DNA of 64,000 nucleotides from Notolepis coatsorum (GCA_963971535.1 OZ020601.1:20616091-20680090); one strand, 5' to 3'; counted from the first letter of the stretch, positions 1 to 10,977 are shown. The notes: generated from the letters alone by a model not told the origin. A program made the numbers and translations.

Positions 1-260
1 TATGACTCATCATCATTTTGTTGGTACAATTTTTATTTCCAATTTCTTTTTTTCAACAACAAACACAACATTGACACCAACAATAACAACAATAATGAAA
101 AGACAACAAACAAAAAAAACAACAAACACAGACCCAAAACCCGCAAAAAATACAAAAATACAAAATATAACCAGAAACCCCTATCCCCCCCCCCCCCCCC
201 ACCTAACCCCCCCCTTTAACACTCAACCATGCCCCCCCCCCCCTTCTAATCCATATCGCT
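1..260. repeat. A/C-rich low-complexity DNA with poly-C runs
   Basis: The first 260 bases are A- and C-rich, with C runs near 185-200, 207-214 and 232-243. The open frame across it encodes only Thr, Asn and Pro-rich sequence with no domain. I treat it as simple sequence. Confidence 0.7.
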
Positions 261-617
261 AGCCTCATACAACAACCGCCTAAGTCACCCTCCAAGATTG
301 TTGGAAAAGTGCCTCGGAAGTCAGTCACAATCATACAAGTGAGTTAGGCAGATATGGATTTTTTTAATGTAACAAGTGTTCTGATTGGCTGAGGACATAG
401 GCACTCAGCCAGGGCGATGCAGCAGTGTGAGGAGGGTACAGTTAGGCAGAAATCTCAATTTGGCAAAAAACAACGATACATTGATCCGTCAACTATATTG
501 ATCCGTCAACCATAAGGATTGGCTTCACATACTTACCACCTAATCTAATATTGTTTCCCACTGGAGTCATAGGTTCCTATCCCATCCTTGCTCCCCCCTC
601 TATTAACCTCCCATTAG
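261..617. other. Unassigned, no gene seen
   Basis: No coding signal or known repeat recognised. A short phrase, 'TTGATCCGTCAAC', occurs twice at about 481-512. Confidence 0.5.
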
Positions 618-740
618 TCCTTAACCCTTTCACTACCACACTACAGAAGGTTAACCCTTTACTATCACACTACAGACGGTTAACCATCTGTAGTGTGATA
701 GTAAAGGGTTAACCTTCTGTAGTGTGGGCGTGAAAGGGTT
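618..740. repeat. Palindrome built from the TTAACCCTTT minisatellite
   Basis: Arms 623-675 and 688-740 are reverse complements over 53 bp with two mismatches, separated by 12 bp. Each arm holds two units of the 'TTAACCCTTT...GTAGTGTGGTAGTGAAA' family that forms the array at 16.66-17.2 kb and flanks the far side of the 5S-bearing block at 6.19-6.25 kb. The right arm runs straight into the inverted repeat that starts at 738. Confidence 0.85.
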
Positions 741-779
741 CTGTATCGTATCGCTCTCGCTCGGCATCGCTCTCTGCAC

Positions 780-3700
780 TATCTCGCATACGTGCACGCG
801 CACTGAATAAAGACCACAATGTACCTTTAATCCCAATATTCGTCTGACCACACCCCTATCAGCTTACCCATATAAGCAGGGGTGGGGCCACCCACTCTCC
901 TCCTTCTCGCTTTCACCACAAGGAAGAAGTGCCTCGGTAGATCCCCACACTTGACACCATGATGGAAGAAAGGTTTAGGAGCAGCTTTGGGAAACAAGGA
1001 TACGTTGACATCATATCTTTATTTTCTCTCTCACTATTTTCGAGAAAATACGGCGATATTGTCTTCGTACTGGAGTGTCTGGAAGATGATGATCATTCTA
1101 AAAACCCTCCACCGGTTTTCGTATTGGGAGCACGCCGCTGCATGCTTCTCAACTGCAGTTCCTTGCTGTGTTTGTTGGGGTGAAACCTGTCAGGCCACAG
1201 CTGAACTGTCGGACATGCCGCTGTTGTGAGAAGCGGTGCGTTCCAGGTTGGGTGAGTAGTGTTTGCTGGCGGGCTCCACTTGTCTGTTAGTGCTATGGGG
1301 GCTACTTGACAAAGTTTATGGAAACCGGCCCCAGGCTAGGGTCCTTTTGTTCAGCCACCTAGGCGACAGAAGACCTTGGTCTGAAGACCATTATAGTTTT
1401 AACTAGTGGGCCGCGACCATTGACACTGGTGATCCCTGTGTGTTCTGGACGAGTGGATTCTCTCTGTCACCGTGTTAAGGCCCCATCTTTCATATCCAAA
1501 TGAGAGTATTCCTTCACGAGGGGATATGTGCATGTAATGTGCGATAGCGGCAGATTCATGTTCAAAGTCAGCTACACAGGCCAGTTGGTACTGTGCTGAT
1601 TCCGTCGGATGTGGTAAAGTCACCGTTGTGAAGCGGTGATGACATCTTGTTTTCTCTTTTCTCTTAAAAAGTGAGGAGAGGTTCAGAACGGCGGCCTGTC
1701 TGGGTGAGTGTTATGTCATTGTTTACATGTTCATAGCTTACGGTTAGCCAGTCAGCTGTTAACTGCTGCGTTAGCCTGCTGGATCGCTGCATGGCCTGCT
1801 TAGGGCCTACTATTAGCCAGTCAGCTGTTAGCTGCGGGGCTAGCATGTCGTGGTCGCTAGGTAACGTTAGCTTGCTGCTATGGCCATGGCCTGGCGCGGG
1901 GTAGCTTAGCTTCTCGCGCGCCGCCGTGAGCTCGCTTCTGATCGCGTGCGTCGTTAGATCGGCGTCTCGCGAGCAGAAGCAGTAGCACCCGAACGGTTGG
2001 AGCGGCCGTTAGCTTGATGCTAGTCTGTTGAACGTGCTTTGATTTTAACATGTTTTACACTCTTGACCACGACGTCATCCTTGACAGGGGATGTTTTCGT
2101 CGACCCTGCCCTGAGCCAGGACGGCAAGGTTGCATCAACAGGGGACTGTAGTGCGGGTTGGGGCGGTGACGCTGCCCAGTTCGGACAACACAGGAGCGGC
2201 TGTGTTTCCTACGGTGTCTGTGACTGCACTTCGCTGATCTGCGTTCCGGGTAGGAACGGGGTTGACCAGACCTCATAACACGTCTTCTGGTTTTACTTTG
2301 CTAAATGTATTGTGAATAACGGTGTTTTTCCCAAAACGTGTGTTGCTACAATGCATTTAGGATACGTTGCGGGTTATGTGTGAGCTGTTTTTGTCACTGG
2401 CAGTTAGCGTCTCCGTGCAAACGGGATGTAATGATCTGGTTGTTGTGTGAGAAACACGGCCGTGTACTCACAACTAAGGTAACTAACCTATGAAGCTATG
2501 CTTGGTGACAAGTGAGTAAAAGAATGTTCTTTCTCAGACTGTAATGACAATGAACAGTGTGTTCACACATTAACAGGTTTTCCTGTTTTAACTGGCCGTA
2601 TTGAGGGTAAAATAGGAGGATTGTGTTTCCCCCCCGGTTCCCTGGGGACTTTTTCATCCTCCTATCAGACATGTTGTGCATTAATTGTGTCTTTTGTGTG
2701 GTAGGGATACGATGTAACTCTTAGCTTGATTGCTGAGGTTGTGCTAAATCTGCTGGAGAAACTAATTTCCTAAAGGGAAATTGGTTTGGTTGCTGTCATG
2801 TGTGCTTAGCAAGGCCTGTGGTCGATACTAATCAAGAATTATGTATTCTCTCATTGTGAAAAAAACGGCGTTCCTCTGTTGAGTGTTTTTGCCATTTTTT
2901 GTAGGTGATGATGGGTTGTGTGTGTCATGTGACCTACAACTGGGTTGTACTGGCCACAGAAGCACATGTGTATGTTGGACCGGGGTTCTTAGAGCCCTCT
3001 CTATTCTGTGTTTTTCCTTAGTAAAAATCAGATAGCAGGTTAGCTCATGCGCTGTGTGGAGCTGTGAAACGCTTCATAGAGCTGACTATGACATATGTGT
3101 CATATTCTCTTTTTGTCGTTACATCGTATCATGGGTGTGGGGTCGTAAAGGGGTGAACTGGTAACCTTTCCTCTCCCCATTGTTCTGTCGGTCAGGGGTA
3201 CACCCCCTGTCCTTCAAGGTTCCCGTCACGTGGCGGTTCGGCACGTTACGGGGGGGGGGGGGGGGGGGGGGGGAGGGAGTTCCTGGTCCCACGGCCTGGT
3301 ATATTGGGCGTGTGCACCGCAGGAATTCCCCCGCCATAGAGTACGTCACCGTGCGCGTCTCTGTTGGTAGGACTTCCGTGTGCTGTTCAGGTCCATGTGA
3401 TGGATCTGTTTTCAGGGGGGGTGGTCAGGGCTCCTCCTCACCAAGCGCCTATTCAGGCCTTCTGTGAGTTCGGACTCCTTCTTCCATGTGAGGAAGCCTC
3501 CATCAGAGTACAGAGCCTTCCTCCTCAGATTGTCAAAGTGAGTGGACCCTCTAGAAGGGTCCTTTTCTATTGTATGTATATTCGATTCAATTCGTTTATT
3601 GAGTGTGTATGGGTTCAGTGCCTCTTCCCCGGAGGCCCTAAAACCAGTTTTTTACATGGCTCAAGGTGCAATATATTCTTTTCAATCTGTACAGCTCGCG

Positions 3701-4472
3701 TGGGAAGTCTCTCTGGGGATCCCCGTCTCTTTCCTATGGGAGGGTGGTGGGATGTAAAAATGTGAACATTTTTTACCCCGGCTGTGTAGACTGGGATACA
3801 TACTGTTGATGCTTCCTTCTTTCTATTCCAGAAGTGTTGGAGTTAGGGAGTGTCACACCCCTCTTGTCGTTCCCCTGGGCGCCTTGGGGATTCAATGACA
3901 GGTCTAAATAGCCTGTTCATTGATGGGGGTGTGTCCCGACGCACGTATAGTGCTAGCTCGCTGTAAACAGGCGATTGACTGGCACGCCTTGGTTGCTTGT
4001 GGTTGAAACAGCGTTTTTATAAAGCAACTGAGATGGGGGTTTTTCCTCTTCCGACGACCACATCCCATGACCTGGGTGGGTTGTCGACGGATTCTCGTTC
4101 ATGTCTGGGGGATGATGACGGGATGGATCTGAACATATGTGGTGGGTCTCACGCCCTTGGGGTGGGCCACCAGGCGCGGTTCGTCCGAACGTCTGGGTGG
4201 CGCCTTCTTTTCATGTTAAGATCAACACGCATATCTGCCCTTCTCCTGGAGTAGGCATGTCGGCGTGGTTAGGGCACGGGACTGGTTCTGGTCACGCTGG
4301 TCCAGATCAGTTGAACCCGTTGTCCGCCGGGGATGCAGATCTGCTGTTCTGGTACCCTGAGGGACTTGGGCTTTTTTTCAGGGGGAAAAATGCCAGGTCG
4401 GTCTGGGTGTCACAGGGTTAAGCGCTATGGAGACCCTGGTTGGGTATGTTTTTACTCAGCACTGTCGTCATG
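780..4472. other. Interior of the 5S-bearing block, no gene recognised
   Basis: About 3.7 kb of moderately GC-rich, G/T-skewed sequence. It contains a G run at about 3250-3274 and CpG-rich sequence at 1880-1990. Bases 780-922 match the interior of the neighbouring 291-bp element in inverted orientation. The open frames here are short and have no domain that I recognise. Confidence 0.5.
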
Positions 4473-4590
4473 GCTTACAGCCATGCCATTCTGTACGCGC
4501 TCGATCTCGTCGGATCTCGGCCGCTACACAGGTTGGTCCTGGTTAGTACTTGGTTGGGAGACCGCCGGGGAATACCAGGTACGGTGTGCT
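4473..4590 (+). pseudogene. Degenerate 5S rRNA copy
   Basis: The sequence begins GCTTACAGCCATGCC and keeps 5S landmarks in order: 'GATCTCGTCGGATCTCGG', 'CCTGGTTAGTACTTGG' and 'GGAATACCAGGT'. The internal box A region is altered (CCGCTACACAGG instead of AAGCTAAGCAGG), and many other positions differ from the vertebrate 5S consensus. No T-run terminator follows. It lies about 780 bp upstream of a better copy, a spacing that could be a relic 5S gene plus spacer unit. Probably not transcribed. Confidence 0.85.
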
Positions 4591-5251
4591 TAGGGGCTGG
4601 TTCTCCATTATTTTTCGCTCCTCTCTCACGCATGGCGAAGAGGGGCCTGTGGGGGTGGTTTTTTGACCTCCTCTGGTGACCCTGTGCTTCCCGTACTGCC
4701 AGGCCCGGTCCGAAGTGATGTTTGCGACCCGTAGGCCTGGGTTAACCCTTTTTGGAAACTGAAACACTTGTACTGCGGTATAGCCGGTGTATACCCGCAG
4801 GTGTGTTTTGGAGTTTTTTCTTGAGGGGTTATAGGAACAACCACCGCATTGGGTAACACCGAGGTGGTTGATTCCCTGGTGTGTTGGAGCAGTGTCAACT
4901 CCCGGGTTCACCGTTTGAGGGTGCCCCTGCACGTTCATGACGTCTGCCAATCGTGTCAGCCTTCTCTGCCTCGACCCCTCTGGGTGGGGGTTTTTAAATG
5001 GAGGCTTGGTCATGCAACACCGCCAGCTTACGCTCCTTCCGCCGGGGCGGCTGTGTTCAGCTGTCCCCTCTGGCGCCTGTCTCGTCCGCAGTCTCCAGGC
5101 TAGGGTTAACAGCCTGTTGCCTGGTTTTTCCCCGGTGCGCTGCCTGCTTCCGTTGGTTAACCTTTTTTGTGTGCTTACGGCCATGCTGACTGCCTGTTCT
5201 GCAGGGTCAGTGTGCCAGGCGGTGTACTATTGGGGGGACAGGGCCCGCTCG
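4591..5251. other. Spacer between the two 5S-like copies
   Basis: GC-rich DNA with short T runs. A 13-base match to the 5S 5' end (GCTTACGGCCATG) occurs at about 5175-5187 with no 5S body after it. I rejected a 213-codon reverse frame that overlaps the 5S copy. Confidence 0.5.
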
Positions 5252-5370
5252 GCTTACGGCCATACCAACCTGAACACGCCCGATCTCGTCCGATCTCGGA
5301 AGCTAAGCAGGTTCTGGCCTGGTTAGTACTTGGATGGGATTCCGCCTGGGAATACCAGGTGCAGTAACTG
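5252..5370 (+). rRNA. 5S rRNA-like gene, possibly a variant or pseudogene
   Basis: A full-length 5S rRNA sequence of about 119 nt running from GCTTACGGCCATACC to GGAATACCAGGTGCAGTAA. The polymerase III internal box A (AAGCTAAGCAGG) is intact, and the loop motifs 'CGATCTCGTCCGATCTCGG' and 'CCTGGTTAGTACTTGGATGG' are preserved. From memory of the vertebrate consensus it differs at about six internal sites, including box C (GGGATTCCGCC instead of GGGAGACCGCC), and at the 3' end. The usual T4 terminator is missing. 5S RNA is part of the large ribosomal subunit; this isolated, terminator-less copy is more likely a divergent or dead gene than a main-array gene. Confidence 0.85.
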
Positions 5371-5857
5371 AGGGGCCTTTGTCCGAATACGCTGGCGATG
5401 TGGGGGGCGGGGCACTACGTGCCCACCTGGTGGGGTCTTGATGCTGGCATCATGGACTTCTCCGGGCCCCCATTCTAGGGAGTCCAGTCCTTTTGGTGGG
5501 TCTGGGTCTTCCTTCGTGCTCCGCTGCTACGGCCTTGCCACGGGGTTGGGTTTGCCCTTGACCCCGTGATTCTGGGGGCAGTAACGAGGTTGTTCCTCCG
5601 TTCGTTCCCGGGTGGCATGCGGGTTGTGCGTGTGTGTAGTCGTGGGGTCAAGCCACGGTCTGCTCACCCTGTGCGTTGAGTTGCTTGAGTGCCTCTTCGC
5701 ACGGTCGGGTCCGTCGCCCTCCCGTGAAGCCCCTAATAGGGGGGGTGCCCGCCATTAGGGTGGGTCGGGGGGGCTCGGCCCTCCCTGTTCTGATGGTTTG
5801 TGGGGGGCTGTCAGCGGGGTGTATTTGTCGGCCGTTGGCTCTCGCTCGGCCTCCCTT
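5371..5857. other. Sequence downstream of the 5S-like copy
   Basis: G/T-rich sequence with no gene or known repeat recognised. The word 'GCTCTCGCTCGGC' from the block's terminal repeat recurs at about 5838-5850. Confidence 0.5.
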
Positions 5858-5896
5858 GTGCAGAGAGCGATGCCGAGCGAGAGCGATACGATACAG

Positions 5897-6187
5897 AACG
5901 TTAGGTTATGACTATAACCAAGTTCTGTTAGTATAGCGACGCTCGGCATCCGACGCCGCTGCAGCCTTTGACCTCGCCTTGTGGCGAAAGCTTGGGAAGG
6001 AGGAGAGTGGGTGGCCCCACCCCTGCTTATATGGGTAAGCTGATAGGGGTGTGGTCAGACGAATATTGGGATTAAAGGTACATTGTGGTCTTTATTCAGT
6101 GCGCGTGCACGTATGCGAGATAGTGCAGAGAGCGATGCCGAGCGTCGCTATACTAACAGAACTTGGTTATAGTCATAACCTAACGTT
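5897..6187. mobile_element. 291-bp MITE with perfect 54-bp terminal inverted repeats
   Basis: Bases 5897-5950 and 6134-6187 are exact reverse complements over 54 bp; the end begins 'AACGTTAGGTTATGACTATA'. The interior (5977-6144) matches 759-922 in the neighbouring block, inverted, with only a small indel and a few substitutions. The inner half of its terminal repeat ('GTTCTGT...CGCTCGGCATC') also resembles the block's own terminal repeat. This looks like a miniature relative of the large block. It has no coding capacity. Confidence 0.8.
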
Positions 6188-6250
6188 AACCCTTTGTCGT
6201 GTGGCAGTGAAAGGGTTAACCATTTGGTAATGTGGCAGTGAAAGGGTTAA
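6188..6250. repeat. Two units of the TTAACCCTTT minisatellite
   Basis: Two copies of 'GTTAACC...GTGTGGCAGTGAAAGG' directly follow the MITE. They belong to the same family as 618-740 and 16664-17195. Confidence 0.8.
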
Positions 6251-6446
6251 GTAATGCAGTGCATTCTACAGTACATTCTCCGGTTAGAGTGACTAAGATA
6301 AATTGAGCATCTCACCGTACATCTGTCTAGGCACATTGGTTGGTAAAAATAAGAGCAACACCAGCAACATAAACAAAAAACACAAAGTACTGATATAATC
6401 TCAGTACAACAGCATAAGCACAATATAATTCTAACTGTGGCCCACA

Positions 6447-7411
6447 TTAACACATTGTCTGCCATGCAGTTTGCCCATCTTATACCACTCTCTGCCAGTG
6501 CTGTAACCCTATGGAGTCGCTCACCTTCTTTGCAGGGCTATAACTTTTTAAATATTATAGCTATATCGACATTACTATGGCCCATTCAACATCGGGTATC
6601 TATCATTCCGGATGTGGGAATGTTATATTTTTCCATTCATACATTGTCGTGTTAGTACCGTCGTGAATATAAGTATGTTTTTAGAGTGTAGAGCAGTAAT
6701 TCCTAGAACGCGAGTTATAGGCCCTGACGCATATTATACATAATCGATTGGCGTTTCGTTCCTATACACGCTATATAAAAAAATTCAAATGCATATGATC
6801 GCTATACATTATGCTCCATCATGCGTGAAGGAAAGGGGGGGGGGGGGGGGGTCATTTATGATTCCTTGATTGTCAGTAACGGCTTTCTTTAGTACGACAT
6901 CATACGTTGATCAGATGGATTGCAATGAAATAAATGCACAATCGAGCTGGAATTAACATTAGATTCCTCTCACCTGTGGCCGATGAGTCTGGAGGAAATA
7001 AATTCCAATTATTTGATTTCGATCTGCTAGATCCATTTTCCGTTTGTATGACGCAATAAACGCTGAAAGCATATTGATTCTTGCGTCTCGAAAGCGATCC
7101 AATGCACTCGAGGTGTTTGTCTGGATCCACATAACAAGATAGCTCTGCCGGAACTTTTTCCTCGATGCACAGAGCGCCACATCTGGTTTAGAGTGGAGTG
7201 CAACTCGCCCGAAATCCACCAGGTGGCGGTATTGAGGCGTTGCAATATCAGACAGAGTCCAGCTGGCTCCCGGAGCCTTCCTGGATGAATTATGAATGCC
7301 AATAACGAATAAAGGAAATAACGATCATAAAAACGAGTAAACTCGTTTTTGGCTTTATTATATTGGCGGGCAATAACGAGTAAACTAGTTTTTTGGCGCA
7401 GGATGTGTTAA
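6447..7411. mobile_element. piggyBac-like non-autonomous element, copy 1
   Basis: A TTAA at each end (6447-6450 and 7408-7411) encloses 957 bp. The ends are inverted and related: CACATTGTCTGCC on the left and, reverse-complemented, CACATCCTGCGCC on the right. TTAA target duplication with short imperfect terminal repeats is the hallmark of piggyBac elements. No transposase frame is present. It is similar along much of its length to 15480-16258 and to the reverse complement of 61577-62523. A G run lies at about 6835-6850. Confidence 0.65.
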
Positions 7412-8238
7412 ACATAGGCCAACTGCCAAAACAACACCACCGGTCGGTGTCTGGTGGGACCACCCCTCATGCCTGCTCACACAAATAAATGAGGAATAAA
7501 ACATCAATTACGGCGTGAACAGGCCTCTTAGCTGAAACATTGTGGAAAATATTGACTAAGCCGCAAAAAGATATATGAAATAGAGTAAATCCAAAAATTC
7601 AACATTAACAGTCACAGTCAATAGCCTCGTAGCCGGTATGTCAGGCCGACTCACACCGGCCGTGTTAATTCAACGTCAATTCCCACGCATGCCCAGTCAG
7701 GGCAAAAGGATGGCTAGCTTGAATGAGCACATGGAGTCCTGCGCACACGAGGTTAGCTTGATGTGACGGAGCATAGTGTAATTCCCGCATGCCCATGTTC
7801 AGTTAGCTCACATGGACACGTGCAGCACTCCAGCAATTGACCAGCTAGCTTAATTTAACAAAAAGATTATTAAATAAACATTAGCTTAGCCTGTCACGAT
7901 AGCACACAGTGTAATTCCACATACTTGTTGTGTCTATTCACTCATATGTCCAGTTAGCTTGAATGTGCACGTGTAGCATTTAGCAATTGTCCAGCTAGCT
8001 TGGTTAAACAAACCTAGGTTAGCCTAGCCTGTTACGATAGCACACAGTGTCAGTCCACGTAATTGTCCAGCTAGCTTGAGTGAGCACATGTCAGCTAGTC
8101 AAACGAGCATGAGTCCAGGTTGTTACAGAGTGATAATCCAGGCAAATGTTAAATTAGCTTGAAAGACCTCGAGCATCAGTCACTCTGTGCCATTTCCCGG
8201 GTCAATCACCTCTTTCTTCACATACTCCTCCGCCCTTA
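7412..8238. repeat. Degenerate repeats around 'CCAGCTAGCTTGA', no gene
   Basis: Between about 7700 and 8200 a phrase of the type 'GTCCAGCTAGCTTGA...GAGCACATG', together with 'TAGCACACAGTGTAATTCCACG', recurs four to five times at roughly 130-bp intervals with heavy divergence. No open frame continues from the ORF1 gene into this DNA, although it is downstream of it. Confidence 0.5.
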
Positions 8239-9042
8239 TTAGCAACCATAACTGCCGGTGTTCTTTTCCCAAGCCTGGCGGAAGCCCAACTTCCACAACA
8301 GGGACATGACCTCTTGATATTCCCCTCTCTGCGCTAGAACATCGGGCGTGAAGTCCCCGAAAATGGCCACTTTACATTCACCAAGGTGTAATTGCCGCCT
8401 CCTGGAGCAGGCCGCTCGCATAATCAGCTCCTTCGTGCGTAGACTGTGAAGCCTCGCAGTGATGGGTCTAGGCGCCCGGTTCTTGTCAGACCTCGCCGGG
8501 TCAGTTCTGTAGTCCGTCTCCCACAATGGAGGGGTGGCCAGAATGTCAAGGCCCACAATCTGCTGTAACAAGCCAGGCATGGAGTCCACAAGACGGTTCC
8601 CTTCGGATCCCTCCGGGACTCCCACAATACAGATGTTGAGACGTCTCTCTCGGGACTGCATCTCACAGATCGTAGGTTGCATCTCCGCCACCTCTGACTG
8701 CTTATTAAGCAAGGCCCCCTCCAGGAAATATAGTTGTCTCTCAGCCTGCTTGGAAGTTTCTTCGGTTAGGGATGTTATTTCAGATGCATTGGCCGTGGCT
8801 ATTGAATTCAGAGATTCCACTCTCTCCATGACCAAATCAATTGCTGTCCTGATTTCCAACGTAACTGTTCGTCCAAAGGTCTCGAATAGCTCCTTTTGCG
8901 TCCTGGCTGATTCAACCGTAGCGTTAGCTATTAGCCTGCTAATAGTCTCCAGGCTCGTGTCGCTCAGCTCAACCGAGGGAAACACGCTAGCAGACGGCGT
9001 CGTTCTCCCCCGAGCCACCGAACGTTTAGCTGCCATCTCCAA
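8239..9042 (-). CDS. LINE-1-type ORF1 protein (267 aa), no ORF2 alongside
   Basis: An intact 267-residue frame resembling the ORF1 RNA-binding protein of L1/Tx1 LINEs. Residues 30-130 are helical and Glu/Gln/Ser-rich, suggesting the coiled coil used for trimerisation. Residues 134-190 start with 'RRLNICIVGVPEGSEG', typical of the first strand of the ORF1 RRM. Residues 191-260 include 'RPITARLHSLRTKELIM', typical of the C-terminal domain. In L1 this protein coats the element RNA and chaperones target-primed reverse transcription. Normally an endonuclease/reverse transcriptase ORF2 follows; here the next 800 bases downstream on this strand hold none. It could be a 3'-deleted L1, an ORF1-only non-autonomous element, or a domesticated gene. 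The start at 9042 gives MEMAAKRS; a second Met lies two codons in. Confidence 0.75.
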   Translation of the reverse strand: MEMAAKRSVARGRTTPSASVFPSVELSDTSLETISRLIANATVESARTQKELFETFGRTVTLEIRTAIDLVMERVESLNSIATANASEITSLTEETSKQAERQLYFLEGALLNKQSEVAEMQPTICEMQSRERRLNICIVGVPEGSEGNRLVDSMPGLLQQIVGLDILATPPLWETDYRTDPARSDKNRAPRPITARLHSLRTKELIMRAACSRRRQLHLGECKVAIFGDFTPDVLAQRGEYQEVMSLLWKLGFRQAWEKNTGSYGC

Positions 9043-10977
9043 TGCTCAAAAATGTGTATACTCAATGTATCTAACAAAATACTGTACAAAAAACTAAAAT
9101 AAAATAAAGGGTAAACGTATGTTAAAAGAATGTACTTTGGGGAGCTGAGCTGAAACACAACCTCACTGCTGCCTGGCCACACCCCCTCGTCATAAATGTT
9201 TTAATAAAACATTTATCATAAATGACGTAGCCTATCTGCATCCGCTTGGCGCTCGGTGCTTCATCAAGACCTCATCATCACTTTCGTACCAACCGTGACC
9301 TTATTGGATTATTTATGTTGACGAAACTGACGAGTTATATTCATTAAAGAAAGTTGATTTAATAAAAAGAAAGACTCATTTAATCAGATGAATCACTTTA
9401 TTCAAATTGAGGATTTTGTTTGAGGATTATAATTTCTTTTAAATGTATGATTAAGTCATAAAATATGACGACAGATATTCAAAGCTTCGAATGTAAAAAA
9501 AATTACATTCGGTACAGCCCTAGTCAAGGGAGTGTCATGGTTTCTCCATAAAGCTCCATTATACTTTTAGTCAGGGGAGTGTCATGGTTTTTCCATAGCG
9601 CCCCATTATACTTTTAAAGCCCTTTTTTTTTGCGTTGTAGCTCAATGGAGGTAGGGGGCAACTCAGTCCCATGATTCAGAGGGTATTGCTGATTGGCTGA
9701 AACACAGAATGTTTATAAACAAGAAACCCGTCTATAGAACAACGGTTGTCCCCGAACTGACCTCATTCAATCAGGAGTCGTATATCTAAGGACCCGGTAC
9801 AAAACGCTACTTGTTTGGATTACATTCGATTTGTTTTATCCCAAACGTAAACCGTGGTCTGTTCCTACCTTTGGACAGAAATAGGACCATAGCTGTTCAC
9901 TGAGATTAGTATACGTTACCGTATTGATGTAAGAGACACAGTTACGGCAGCTCAGGACAAACCAAACGTCGGCCGCTCTGATAAATATCTGCTTAAGTGT
10001 CGAGGGAATGAGAAAGACCTGGGATTGTTGCTGCTTTGAACACGTCTCAGCTCTGGAGCGACCGCATGGTGTTTTCGCTCATATGGAGCTGGCAGAATAG
10101 GCACAGTGCAGGCGGATCACAGTGCAGGCCGATCACAGCACTCTGTGCTACTTTGTAAATATAGCAGCACAGTCCCTAGTGTTATTCCTACCTGGCTAAA
10201 ATCCCTCTTGGAGAGACACCGCAACCTACTTCTATGAATGAGCCACTCGACACGGCTCAGACCACCGTAGACTTTCAACTAGGTCAGTATGGAGGGAACA
10301 AAACAACACTTCAGATTTGCAAGTAGGGGAGGATTAGAAGATAACAGAGAAAGTAACTTCAGTACAACCAACTGGGTCGTGGTTATTATAACGGGTCATC
10401 TGCTATACAGTAGATAAATTCAAATTACTTGCAGCATAAGAAAAGGATGCAGTGGTCCAGCAAACACAAAGAAATCAAAACGATTTGAATGCAACAAAGT
10501 AAGTGTCCTACAAATTAAATTGTGTTAAACTAGTCTGAAGGTTGTGCATAATATTATTAAACAGCAACAAACAACATGGTCTGATAATCTAGGCACCTAA
10601 TCACATGAGATTAACCTGTGAGCCATCCATCCACTCCACAACCCACCCTTCTCTCAATCCCCCTCCTCACCCCCTACTTTACTTACCCCCCCCCCTCCCC
10701 CATCCCTTGTCATGTGTATTTGTTGTTGTCCTTCATCGTCTTTAGTTGTCATTTGTTTGTCAGTGTCTAGTCTGGGTCCCCCCCCTCCGAGAGGGCAATG
10801 AAATGTCAAAATGTTTCTTATTTTACGCCACTTTTTTTTTTCATTTCGCACTGTAAATAGTTAAAATATATAATAGATAATAAAGTTGTCCTTCGAAGAG
10901 GGGGGGGGGGGGGGGTGGATGGAGTACCTTAAAAAAAGGTCCGGGAGTAAAATATATATATATCTTTTTATTTAAGA
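9043..10977. other. No gene seen; small repeats
   Basis: An AT-rich hairpin ('ATAAATGTTTTA' against its complement) sits at about 9191-9217. A 48-bp phrase around 'GGGAGTGTCATGG' is duplicated at about 9527-9620. A G run lies at 10899-10914. The remainder (9620-10890) shows neither coding signal nor a repeat that I recognise. Confidence 0.5.

Larger units (their letters stand above)
738..5899. mobile_element. 5.2-kb block bounded by 42-bp perfect inverted repeats, carrying 5S-like sequences
   Basis: Bases 738-779 are an exact reverse complement of 5858-5899; the end begins 'GTTCTGTATCGTATCGCTC'. Inverted ends and interruption of a minisatellite on both sides suggest a DNA-transposon-like unit. 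No transposase is recognisable inside: the open frames are short and without motifs. No target duplication could be read, because a second element abuts the right end and because the flanking TTAACC repeats are themselves palindromic. It may be a non-autonomous transposon that captured 5S DNA, or a rearranged rDNA spacer. Superfamily unknown. Confidence 0.45.

Noticed and set aside
4543-5184. 213-codon reverse frame
   Set aside because: Overlaps the 5S-like copy, has no recognisable domain, and lies in GC-rich DNA where chance frames are long.
8534-9097. 187-codon plus-strand frame
   Set aside because: Antisense shadow of the L1-type ORF1, which has recognisable family motifs.
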